Source: Plantago ovata (Eukaryota > Streptophyta > Magnoliopsida > Lamiales > Plantaginaceae). Taken from it: a DNA stretch of 64,000 bases. Below the pieces are notes generated by a model. That model saw only the letters and a list, made by a program, of their open reading frames with translations, was not told the DNA's origin and made no database searches. Each line of letters begins with the position of its first letter. The first letter of the stretch is position 1. The stretch is from NCBI GenBank assembly GCA_028274465.1, contig CM051457.1, positions 66,004,496 to 66,068,495 on the forward strand, written 5' to 3'. The position numbers and the translations under genes are program-made. Shown piece by piece: positions 20,039 to 29,651 of the stretch.

Positions 20039-22104
20039 ATGGCTCCCAAGAGACAGTCATCTAAGTCCTCAAAATCGTCAAAGGTTGACAGTGCTGAAAC
20101 ACGCATTGCTCCGGTGACTTCTCTGACCCAAGACACAGCGAAAGTTGTGTTGAAAAACGACCGAATCACTGTAAAACCTATGCCTCCGTCATATCTTGAC
20201 ACTGCAAAGTGTGAGATGTTGATGCAATGGGGAGGGTTTGCAAAAGAAAGTACATTAGGTACTTTTATGAACAAGAATTTGATGACCAAAATGAAGAGGC
20301 GCTTGAGTTCATCAAGCAGCAAGGCCTCATGAACTTTATCTCTGCTCGCACTAAGCAAGTGAGCATGATTGATACTATGGAGTTCTACAATAATGCAGAA
20401 ATCCAGTCCCTTACAGACAGTAATGGAATCACTGAAAAAGTGATCCTTACTTATGTTCAGAACACGCAAATCGTCCTGAAATGGACTGATTTAGCGGAGA
20501 TTTTTCAGATTCCAACCACTGGAACTGAAGATGACGTCACTGCTTCTGACGAAGAAATTGAAGCTTTCTACAGTGACGTCAGAAATGCAAAGATGAAGAA
20601 AGGCGAGATAGCTCCCGTGACTTGGACAAAGCACGTTAAGAGAAAGTATCTCTTCCATTCACTTGGTCTAGTAGCTCTGCTACTGATTAAAGTTCTTGAC
20701 TCCCAAGTTGGAGGAATTGACCAAGTAGGCCTGAGAAGATGGCCATTGCTGATGCATATCTATGAAAATAAATCGGAACTTAACTGGGCTAAGTACATTT
20801 TCAACAGGCTTGTTGATTGTGTTACTAAGTTTAAAGTAAAGGTAGAAGACAACAAGGTCTCACCTTCCTTTCAAGTTATGTATGGAATCAAGATATGCTA
20901 TATCCTTGAACATTTCAGGATTCAGCTAAGAAACCCATTGCCAATCAAGAAATCTGTGTGCAATGTGGGAAGATCTTTCTACAAGCAGAATGTACCTAAG
21001 ATTGCTGGTAAGAAAACCAAGAAGACAACAACTGCAAATGTTGTCAGCACAAGCCAGCAAGAAAGGTATACAACAGCTGCAGATGTTACCACTCAGCAAC
21101 TTAGAGATGAAACTGCTGTTGGAGGTGGTAACACAAATGAAACTGCTGTAGAAAATCAACAAGGTACGTGTACAACAGCCGTTGCTGAAAATGCAACAAT
21201 AGATGACTCTGGGAAACTGGAGAAATCTAAAAAGAAAAAGAGGAAAGCTGATGATGACACTCAGACTGCAGCGTCATCAGCAAATCCCGTACCTAAGAGG
21301 AAACGGACAAGTAACAAAAGAAAGAAGACACTGGCTTCTCAGTCAGTCCCAAATGTCCAAGACTCCTCAGTCAATTCCCAGACAAATGCTGAAACGCATT
21401 TGCCAGTAGATGTTGCTGAAATAATTACTGAAACATACATCAGCAATGTTGAAGTGTTTGCGGAAGCCTTCAATAATCAACTTAACGTTGATAACTCTAC
21501 TGAGAATAGACCACAAGGCAGTGGAAATGAAATTCCTGGCCAAGTTCAAGATATCTACATTGTAGATAATCTAGATGATCAAACCATGGAACCAGTAAGC
21601 GACATTGCTGCTGATCTGCAAAGAGCGGCACTTGCTGATGCTGCTGAACAGATGGTTGCTGAACAAGCAACTCATCAAGTTGCTGAAACCCAGCTTGCTG
21701 ATGGACCAGTTGCTGAGATAGCAATGGTTCCTGTTCCTGAAGTTGCTGAAACTCAAGAAGCATTATTCAAAGACGCATCTCTTAATGCTGAGAATACTGG
21801 CCCAAGTTCACCCAAGACTTCAATTGACAAAGTCCAGCTTGTACTGGAAGATTTAAGCAAACAAATGGAGTTGGAGATTGAAGAATCATCCAACAAGTCA
21901 ATTGATCTCTTCATGACAAGCAGTGAGCTTAAAGGTCAAGATGTTTCTGCTCAACTTGTCAATTCAGAGACAAGGGAGATTGCTGAAACCGCACAGCTTT
22001 CTCAGTTAGAGCAAAATCAGAAGTCTGCTGAAGAAACAGTCCAAGAAGCTAAAGAAACTGTTAATGCTGAAAGGACTGAGCCACAACCTGTCCTTCCTCA
22101 GCAG

Positions 22105-22179
22105 GTAGTTAATTCAACCATCAGTAAAACTTCAAATTCTGAAAATTGTTCTTTTGCTAAAATTATTCTTTCTCTACAG
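22105..22179 (+). other. in-frame intron 1 in the SIRE-1 third ORF
   Basis: CAG|GTAGTT ... TTTCTCTACAG|AC bounds an AT-rich 75-nt segment with a pyrimidine tract before the acceptor. Length is a multiple of three and contains no in-frame stop, so retention also gives an open frame. SIRE-2 has the equivalent 75-nt segment at 54934-55008. Confidence 0.6.
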
Positions 22180-22248
22180 ACTTCTCAAGATACAAGTCAG
22201 AAGGTTGCTGAAGCCTCTGCACCAGAACCAACACTCCCTGCTCAGCAG

Positions 22249-22320
22249 GTAGTTAGTAATTTTGGTATAAAAACTAAGTTTGACAGCTTAGTACTTGTGT
22301 CTAATTTTCATTTATTTCAG
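22249..22320 (+). other. in-frame intron 2 in the SIRE-1 third ORF
   Basis: CTCAGCAG|GTAGTTAG ... CATTTATTTCAG|GATGA, 72 nt, AT-rich. SIRE-2 reads CTCAGCAGGATGATC across 55071-55085, missing the segment exactly at these junctions. That precise absence is the best evidence that this is a real intron. Confidence 0.75.
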
Positions 22321-22398
22321 GATGAACAAATGGAGGATGCTACTCAAGCTCCTCATGGAATGGAAATTGTACTACATGAGCTTGCTGACTCTCAGCAG

Positions 22399-22473
22399 GT
22401 AAATCATGTTTCAGATTTAAACTCTAAAACAATTCTCCAAACCAATCCTGATCTAAATAAAATTCTTTTTCAG
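22399..22473 (+). other. in-frame intron 3 in the SIRE-1 third ORF
   Basis: CTCAGCAG|GTAAATC ... ATTCTTTTTCAG|GCTCAAAAGG, 75 nt. SIRE-2 reads AACAGCAGGCTCAAAAGAAG near 55165-55185, again lacking exactly this segment. Confidence 0.75.
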
Positions 22474-22857
22474 GCTCAAAAGGAGACCACTGAAGTGGTA
22501 CTCATCACTGAAGATCAGCAAGTAAGTTCTGAAGAACTTTACTTGAGCTTCAAGAGGACAACTTTGTCAAGAGTTGCTAAGTCCGTCAGCAACTGGCAAA
22601 GATATAGGAGAATGGACTTCTCAGATCTTCACCATCATCTCTCAAATGAGAAAAAGAGATCTTCATTGCTGAAGCTCGAAACATTTGTCCACTCCATCCT
22701 TCCTGAAGAAATGACATATTCTCAGCAAATGAGTTCAAATCTGATTGCTCAAATCAGAGAGAATATGAAGGTCAAATTTAAGAGTGCCTCTCCAGCTGAA
22801 CAAGCTGTGATGCTCAAAGGTCTTTTTGTTCCTGTGGTGGCTGATCCCCACAATTAA

Positions 22858-23828
22858 CTGAGGAAGAGGAAGTGACAAGTGCTGCTTTATACAAGCATGT
22901 TGAGCTAGTCATTCTGACAGATGATGAAGAAGAAGATGAAGATGAGAACATTCCCACTGATCCCAGTGATGATGAAGGGAAAGATTCTAAAGACAAGAAG
23001 AATGACGATGATGACAATCAAGGTCCAAGTCCTGGTGCTGGTGGATTAAAGTTAACAGCTACTGAAACTAATCCCTCTGACAATCAGCAAGCTGAACAAC
23101 AACAATCTCAGCAAGAATCTCAACCTCCTCCTGCTGATGCTGAAAATCAAACACCTGTACAAGGTGCTGATACTGAAGAAGAATACGCCAGAAAAAGGGC
23201 TGCCTTGAAAAATGGCAAGAGTCCAGTTTCTGATGCCAAGGTTACTGAAGAAAACCTTGAAGATGAGGATGAAGAAGATGAAGATTACCAACGAGCTCTA
23301 CAAAATAGTCTCGTGATCCATGCAAGGCATACGCAGGATCTGGAAATTGGTGAATCTTCAAGACCAAAATTGAAGGAAGTTCCATCCCTTCCACTTACTA
23401 CTGGCGCAACTCCAGTTATTGAGTCTCAAACGTTGCCTTCAGTAACTACTCAATTAAAACTAACTACTGGCGAAACTCCAGTAATTGAGCCCCAAACTCA
23501 ATTGAAACAACTATCTACTGGTGAAACTCCAGTCGTTGAGTCTGAAGTGTTGCCATCAGCAACCACTCAACAAAAAGGAAGTGAAACTACTGACAAAGGC
23601 TCCAAAGTCGCTCAACTTGATGAATCTGAGGATGATGACGACTTATCAGAAAATGATGATGATCATTCCAAGCGAGACCCAAAAGTCGTTCAGATTCCTC
23701 CTCCTGATTACATCAATGATTTAGACGATGGTCTAAGAGACGAATTGCTGACGCGTGATGATCAGTTTGCTTCTGAAATTAAGGTTCATTCCTTAACACC
23801 GCATTTAGTGCCGTTCCCAAAGAGTTGA
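22858..23828 (+). pseudogene. SIRE-1 third ORF region, part 2 (acidic and repeat-bearing)
   Basis: The frame 22872-23828 (318 codons) continues part 1 after a one-base loss near 22853; SIRE-2 reads through this point at 63705-63725 with KITEEEEVT. It is highly acidic (DDEEEDEDENIP, SDDEGKDSKDKKNDDDD). Three imperfect repeats of a TTGETPVIE-type unit lie at about 23397-23560. Overall it looks disordered. It ends where SIRE-1 again shifts frame. Confidence 0.6.
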
Positions 23829-25309
23829 GGAGTTTACTCCCAGAATTCTAGCACTAAAGCAAGTCCATGATGCCTGCAAAGCTGAAGATGAGGCATTGCT
23901 TGCTGAGAGCCCACTTGACATTGGAACGATATTGGCTACAGTGCTGAGACGCACTACAACTTTGACAATAGCTCAGAGAGACATAAGTCTTTATCACAAG
24001 AGCTATGAAGAAGATGTAAGTCAGGCGCTCAAGCTTGCAAAAACTGCTCTTGTCAAAGCTCAGAATATTATGGATGAGAAGGCCGCAACAGAGAAAAGAC
24101 ATGAAGAGAACATGATGAACATTCAAAAGGGTTAGCAACAATGAACTCTGACCAACAAGAAATCATCATGAAGTATAACAGTCTCAACACTCTTGCTGAA
24201 AATTGCAATGAGTTTTATTCTCTGCACATCACTCCGATGTTGCAATCCATGTCTAAGGGGGAAAAGAAGAACACTAGAAAGAGAAATCAAACCCCTCCTA
24301 CTCCTGCTTCTAATGTGCCACTTCCACTAGAACCTCTTGCTGAAAGAGAGCAAAGTTCTAAAGACAAGCAGAAACTGAGTTAAACTCAGCAAGTACCAAA
24401 AAGAGAAAAACCGCTGCTGAAACTCAAGATTTCTGTCACAATGAAAGTCATCACAATCTGAATGAAGATGATGACAATCAAACAATAGCTCAAGCCATAA
24501 GAGCTAGACCCTTAACAGCCATAACTCCGTCTGGCCACTCAAGGCATTTTTCGTCTGACTCTTCAGCAAGAGATCAAGACAATGCTAAAACAAGAAGAAG
24601 AAGGCAAAGACAGGAAGAGAAAAGGGTGGCCAGCATTGCTATTGGCTCCGGCATTGAATATACAAAGACCAGCAATGATGAAACCACTCAGAATGTGATC
24701 AGAAACATTCATGGTTGTTGGATCCTAAAGCTGGAAGACTTGTTGGTAAATGAGTTCTTTCCTACAGCCATTTTGAATCAGATGTTCAAATGGATTGAAC
24801 TCAAGGTCCAAAGAAAGCAAAGGGAAGAATCCCTCCCAAGAAATATTGCTGGGAGATGGTTGAATCTTGAGGTCCGTATAAGAAGAGTTGCCATTGGTAA
24901 GACATATAGACAAGAACCAGATTTGATAAAACCACCTGGCATCGCTTACTATGCTGACCCGGTAACAAAGAAACCTAAGAAGATACTTGGATTGATTCCT
25001 TATGAGTACTTCTATCTCACTGCTAAGGATCAAGAAGAAGATCTTCTCTGGCTAAGAAAGATTCATCCGAGAAACATTTCAGATACACGGCTTCTCCATG
25101 CCAGAAATTGAGGCATGCATTTGTGGGTAATTAACTACATGGAAATGAATGCTGAAAAGCATTATCATACTGCCTGCAAAAATGCAAGAATTCTTCAACT
25201 ACAAGTCCGTAGGCTTCTGGAAAACTACGAGAAGGATTGTGTTGATTTCACTGCTCTTGCTGAGAAGAGTGTAAGAGAGATTTTGAGAAAATCCTCTGAA
25301 AGAGTTTAA
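23829..25309 (+). pseudogene. SIRE-1 third ORF region, part 3 (C-terminal, frameshifted)
   Basis: Coding pieces continue in several frames: 23896-24135 (ALKLAKTALVKAQNIMDEK, helical), 24141-24383, 24626-25111 (WILKLEDLLVNEFFPTAIL, YYADPVTKKPKKILGLIPYEY) and 25115-25309, which ends KSVREILRKSSERV. Together they look like one long ORF broken by small indels. The 24626-25111 block is the best conserved-looking globular part. A polypurine tract-like run (AAGGGGGAAAAGAAGAA) lies inside at 24255-24271. Confidence 0.55.
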
Positions 25310-25552
25310 GTCCCTGTAATAGTTTTTGTTAAAGTTTTTGTTTGCTGATTCATTGTTATCTATGCTTTCTTGTAATCTTCTGAATGATAACTTTCAGCAA
25401 TGAATTCTTTTTACTCTTATTGGTTTTGATTATGCAACTTACTTATGCTTACTGTTTATTAATTCAAGTATGCTTGCATTAATCATCTGATTTATTCAAC
25501 ATCAGAAACCTCTAAAAGGGTAACAATTAATTTAGCCATGGATTGCTAACAT
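25310..25552 (+). other. 3' untranslated region of SIRE-1
   Basis: AT-rich, no coding signal, leading into the terminal polypurine tract. Confidence 0.6.
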
Positions 25553-25568
25553 CAAAAAGGGGGAAATT
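25553..25568 (+). promoter_or_regulatory. terminal polypurine tract of SIRE-1
   Basis: CAAAAAGGGGGAAATT lies immediately before the 3' LTR start (TGTTAGGAAAC) and would prime plus-strand DNA synthesis. Confidence 0.85.
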
Positions 25569-25729
25569 TGTTAGGAAACTTGTAATTTTGATGAGCAATT
25601 AACCATGCTAAATTAAGAACAGTCCAGTAACTAGTACTCTTAAGGTCCATAGGTTTTTAGAATTTTTAAGGACATTGTAAAAGAGGAACGTTTGCTGATG
25701 ACTTAGATAGGTGATAGATAAGTTATTTC

Positions 25730-25920
25730 TTTAGTGTATGACGTATTTTATTTTCTGAGAAGAAAATATCTTATTGACACAATTGCGTATGATGTATTTT
25801 ATTTTCTGAAAAGAAAATATCTTATTGATGCTTAGCTTTAATTAATCTTATTTTCTGAAAAGAAAATGACCTATTGAAGCATTTGCTGAAGATGTATTTT
25901 GTTTATTACAAACAAATTAT
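25730..25920 (+). repeat. U3 tandem repeats with GAAA-type hairpins
   Basis: Four degenerate units of the form GATGTATTTT...TTATTGA. The first three contain arms ATTTTCT and AGAAAAT around loops GAGA (25750-25767) or GAAA (25801-25818, 25850-25867). The fourth (25898-25916) replaces both arms with TTTGTTT and AAACAAA around ATTAC, so the hairpin is kept with a different sequence. Confidence 0.65.
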
Positions 25921-26342
25921 TGAAGCAAATAAGAAACCGGTCAGAATCTTGAAGACTTTTGAAGATCTGAAGACTTGAAGACTTGAAGACTTGAAGATTG
26001 CTGAAGACTGGTAAGGCACGTGTTGCTCAGAAAGTGAAATTTTCAGCAACAACATTGCATAAGTGAAAATCTGAAAGACAGAGTAGGTTGTGCTTGCTGA
26101 AACTGAGAATGAACACTTGCTGATGAACATATGTGACCTCTTGCTGAATGTACGTGATTTTGCGCTCCAATGTTACTGTTTGAATTCTATTCAAAAGTGC
26201 ATTTAATGCAAAGCTTACACGCGAAGGACATGAAGACTAGAAGACAAACAAAGGTTGCTGCTGAAAGTACAAAAGCAAGATAGTGACATGTTAAGGAACA
26301 AAAGCCTTAGGAATTGAAATTCAAACGGCTCCTTACTTACAC

Positions 26343-26350
26343 TATAAATA
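26343..26350 (+). promoter_or_regulatory. TATA box of the SIRE-1 3' LTR
   Basis: TATAAATA followed by GAGG, about 775 bp into the LTR. The 5' copy near 12313 reads TATAATAG, lacking one A. Confidence 0.6.
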
Positions 26351-27258
26351 GAGGTCATCCGGCAAAGAGTTGAAGTGTGTCAACAACGTGATCAAACTCT
26401 CACTTGTGCTTAAAAACTCACAAACCTTCAAACACTCTTACTGCCATTGATCCATTCCAAGACTTAAAGCTTGAAAAAGCTACTTGTGAAGAAGTAGAAC
26501 AAACTCGGCTAAGAAATTAGTTAAGTGTTCTTTCTTTCGAACAAGAACAAGTCTTGACACCAGAAACAATCAAACTTGTTTACTGCAAAGTATTCCAAGT
26601 TGTGTTTCTTAGATTACTTGTTGTAACTGAATAAGTTATAATTAAGTTATCTCATCCCAAAACTCTCTAACTGAAAATACACCCTTTCAGGCGTGATATT
26701 CAGGGGGAACTTAATCGAGCAAAGTTTTGTTGATTAAAAGTACCAAGTTTGGTGGAGAACAAGGTTGAAGTTCTCTAGTTTAGGTTGGAGACAAAGCAAG
26801 TGTGCTTTGGTTTCTGTTGAATCGCTTTAGATAGGAGATTGTAAGGAACCTCAATCATATCTTAGTGGATTCAGTCCTAGAAAGGACAAAGTGGATTAGT
26901 TGAGAGATTACGCCACTCTCAGATACCACTATAAAAGCGTTTGTGTGATTTACTTACTGCATTTAGCTTTCAGCAAATTATATCTGTTTGTACACAGTCA
27001 CTCACTTCACTTGCTGAAACTCTTTACTTGCTGAAAAAGCACTTATTGTTTCAAAGACTTCCGCTCTCTGATTTTAAGTATCAGCAAACCAAGTTACTGG
27101 AAAGTAACTTACGCTTGATGAGAAAGTTAAGTATCAGCAACCTCATTACTGAAAAGTAATAAGTACTTGCTGAGAAAGTTTTTAAACGACAAAAGTTTGA
27201 AAAGACTATTCACCCCCCCCCCCCTCTAGTCTTTTCTTGTTGTTTAAAGGGACCAACA

Positions 27259-28038
27259 CCAAGGTTCGAAGAAGGAGAAGATATGAATCCAATAAGCTTC
27301 ATCAGATCCTATGAAGAGGAGATAGCAAAAGTTCCCGCAAAGGGGTTCACCGAGGATCAATTATGCAGGAAATTATTTCCTTTTGCTTTGGGATATGAAC
27401 CGAGGATATGGATAGCAAGGTTAGCACCAGGATCACTGAAGACCTGGAGCCAAGTAGTAGAGGAGTTCTTTGCACGTTTCATGCCTTACCATGAGACGAT
27501 TGCACTACGGAATCGGATCGAATACTTTAAGAAAGGAGAATACGAGCGGTTCTGTGACACCTATGAACGTTTTGAGCTGTATAAACGTGAGTGCCCCCAC
27601 CACCGTTTCGACGATGGGGAGCTGATTTGGTTTTTTGTTGGAGGACTACGAGATGAAGTTAGGCTTCAAATAGATGGGATATGTGGGGGTTTGGAAGAAT
27701 GTACAGTTGAAGAGGCAATGAAGGTCTTTCAAACGTACGCCAATGGATCTGCACAATCCGAGAAAATAATGTCGAACGAAGTCGCCAACATATACTCAAA
27801 TCAAGACGAAACTGAGGGGGTATACGACAGCTATTCTAAGAACGAAGACCTCAGTAAGGAGGAGGAACTTGCATTTTACACAGGAATCAAAGCCATTGAG
27901 AGTGTCTTCGAAGTAGCACACGCAGGGCAGGCTGAGAACAATCTTCGCATCGAGAAGGCTTTTGAAGCGATCGAAGTAACTGAGCAACTGATCAAAGAGC
28001 TTCGCCTACTGAAGTCGAGGATGCCCCACAGGAAGTAG
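27259..28038 (+). pseudogene. gag: A1 gag (N-terminus cut off by SIRE-1)
   Basis: The capsid core is clear: LFPFALGYEPRIWIARLAPG, SLKTWSQVVEEFFARFMP, YERFELYKRECPHHRFDD and WFFVGGLRDEVR. This is the Ty3/gypsy gag pattern. It differs strongly from the gag of elements C and D. The frame ends at TAG 28036-28038, overlapping the next frame, so a small indel probably separates gag from its C-terminal part. Confidence 0.82.
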
Positions 28039-29342
28039 TGAGCAAACCACCCGAAGTGAGGAGCGAATCGCCTCCCGACTCCAAGGAACAGGACACTCCT
28101 AGTCCTGCCGAAGAGACAACTGAAGCTGATCCCGAGCAGCCTCCAGCTGTTGCTACAGAGGAGAATGAGTACGAAGAGGTGAATCTACTGCTCCGAGGAG
28201 GCAAGAAGACCAAAATTCCTAACTTTGTACGTCCTAAGCGGGCGGAATCTACTAAGGTCGATAATAGAGGGGCAAACACAGAACAAGAGGTTGGCGGAAA
28301 TCCAGAAGAACCTCAAGAAGTTCCAGGAAAGAATGATGAACCAAGACCATCTGTGATAGACATAGATGATGATGAAGCCGAGGAAGAAACTAGTATGCCA
28401 GGAGGACTCCACAAATCTTCCAATCCATATGTGCCTCCGAAGCCACATGTGCCATACCCGAGTCGGATCAAACCAGTCAAGAAGGATATTCAAGATTCAC
28501 CCCTATTCCAAAGACTGTCAAAGGTGGAGGTCAATGTGCCACTCTTAGAGTTGATCCAGAATATTCCAGCTTATACGAAATTCTTTCGTGAGATCAAGAA
28601 CAAAAGGATTACTTCAGGAAAGGAAGTGAATGGGGTTGAAACGGTCAACTCGATTGCCGGCTTGCCCATGAAGAAAAAGGATCCTGGCAGCTTCATCATC
28701 GACATAGCCTTAGGGAATGGACGAACTACGCAGGCAATGCTTGACTTAGGAGCTAGCATTAACTTAATGCCGTATTCGGTATACAAGGCCCTGGAACTCG
28801 GAGAATTAACACCAATTGATATGGTGGTCCAAATGGCGGACCAAAGTGTGAAGAGGCCAGTCGGGATAATAGAAGACATCCTTGTGAAAGTGGACAAATT
28901 GATAATCCCAGCTGATTTTGTAGTAATGAAATCCGCGGACGAGGGAAAGAGCCATATCCGTGAGCACATAGTACTACTTGCGAGACCATTCATGGCAACT
29001 ACCAACACATGCCTAGAACTTAAGGGCAAGAAAATAACTATGGAGGTAATGGGCGAAAAGATTGAGTTGGTAGGATGCAGCGTCAGAGATAAGGAAGTTG
29101 CGGAGGAATTAAAATTTGTCGATTGGTACGAATCCGCAATTCCAGAATTTCATCATAGCCATGGCGACCGCGAACCACTCGAGGAAGCACTAACAATGCA
29201 AGCTGAGAAAGCACTAACAATGCAAGCTGAGACGTGCTACATGACCCAAGAAGCAAGGGAACTAGTAGAAATAATGGATAGCACTCCAGAAATCCCCGCA
29301 GGAGAAGAGGTACTTGAACCTTTGGATGAAGAAGAAGAATAA
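28038..29342 (+). pseudogene. A1 gag C-terminus and aspartic protease
   Basis: A Pro/Glu-rich linker is followed by basic RGGKKTKIPNFVRP, PYPSRIKPVKK and LLELIQNIPAYTKFFREI, the conserved Athila pre-protease region. The protease active site is in AMLDLGASINLMPYSVY (Asp-Leu-Gly-Ala, usual for Athila). A seven-residue tandem duplication (EEALTMQAEKALTMQAE) occurs near residue 380-395. TAA at 29340-29342 interrupts an otherwise continuous frame into 29373-29651. Confidence 0.82.
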
Positions 29343-29651
29343 AGAGGGTTTCCTGAAGAACCTATCTTAGAATTGAAGCCGCTTCCTGCGCACCTCAAGT
29401 ATGTATATTTAGGAGAAAATCGGAAAAAGCCTGTGATTGTCTCCTCACATCTCTCAGACGATGAGGAGAGTAAGCTAATTGAAGTATTGAAGGAAAATTC
29501 CGCAGCTATAGGATGGGGGATCAGCGATATCAAAGGAATTAGCCCTACAAGATGCATGCACAACATCACTCTAGAACAAGATGGCAAACCTGTTAGGCAA
29601 CCTCAGCGAAAGATAAATCCAGCAATGCAAGAGGTGGTAAAAAGGAAGTGA
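29343..29651 (+). pseudogene. A1 pre-RT segment
   Basis: It continues the protease frame after the TAA: LPAHLKYVYLGENRKKPVI and GWGISDIKGISPTRCMHNI, the stretch always found just before RT in Athila and other gypsy elements. It ends in an A-run near 29638-29645 where one base seems missing, because the next frame resumes homology at once ([12 protein letters not shown]). Confidence 0.8.

Larger units (their letters stand above)
20039..22857 (+). pseudogene. SIRE-1 third ORF region, part 1 (position of Sirevirus env-like gene)
   Basis: The start is at 20039 (MAPKRQSSKSSKSSK, Ser/Lys-rich). Comparison with SIRE-2 (MQWGGFSKEEYIRHFYEDEL) shows a one-base loss near 20250. After it the frame 20227-22857 stays open 876 codons. 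The first 250 residues form a globular-looking domain (NNAEIQSLTDSNG, ILKW-like VLKWTDLAEIFQIP, SQVGGIDQVGLRRWPL) resembling domains annotated as 'putative plant transposon protein'. A basic nuclear-signal-like patch (PKRKRTSNKRKK) follows, then a long Ala/Glu/Gln-rich region. No convincing signal peptide or membrane span is visible, so an envelope role is not supported. Three intron-like segments lie within it. TAA at 22855 comes from another one-base difference with SIRE-2. Confidence 0.7.
12260..27258 (+). mobile_element. SIRE-1: Sirevirus-type Ty1/copia element
   Basis: A copia element with domain order gag, protease, integrase, reverse transcriptase and RNase H, followed by a long extra ORF region before the 3' LTR. 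Very long LTRs (1690 bp), a coiled-coil-rich extended gag, several polypurine tracts and the extra ORF identify the Sirevirus (SIRE/Maximus) group. Only 957 bp of the 5' LTR remain because of the gap. It is inserted in the gag gene of the Athila-like element A1; the target duplication would start at 27259 (CCAAG). Several frameshifts make it non-autonomous now. Confidence 0.9.
25569..27258 (+). repeat. 3' LTR of SIRE-1 (1690 bp)
   Basis: It starts TGTTAGGAAAC after the polypurine tract and ends GGACCAACA, matching the 5' LTR end at 13216. It carries a hairpin-rich U3 repeat block (25730-25920), a TATA box, and two short hairpins near the 3' end: 27091-27110 (arms AAGTTACT and AGTAACTT, loop GGAA) and 27145-27160 (arms ATTACT and AGTAAT, loop GAAA). 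Confidence 0.93.
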
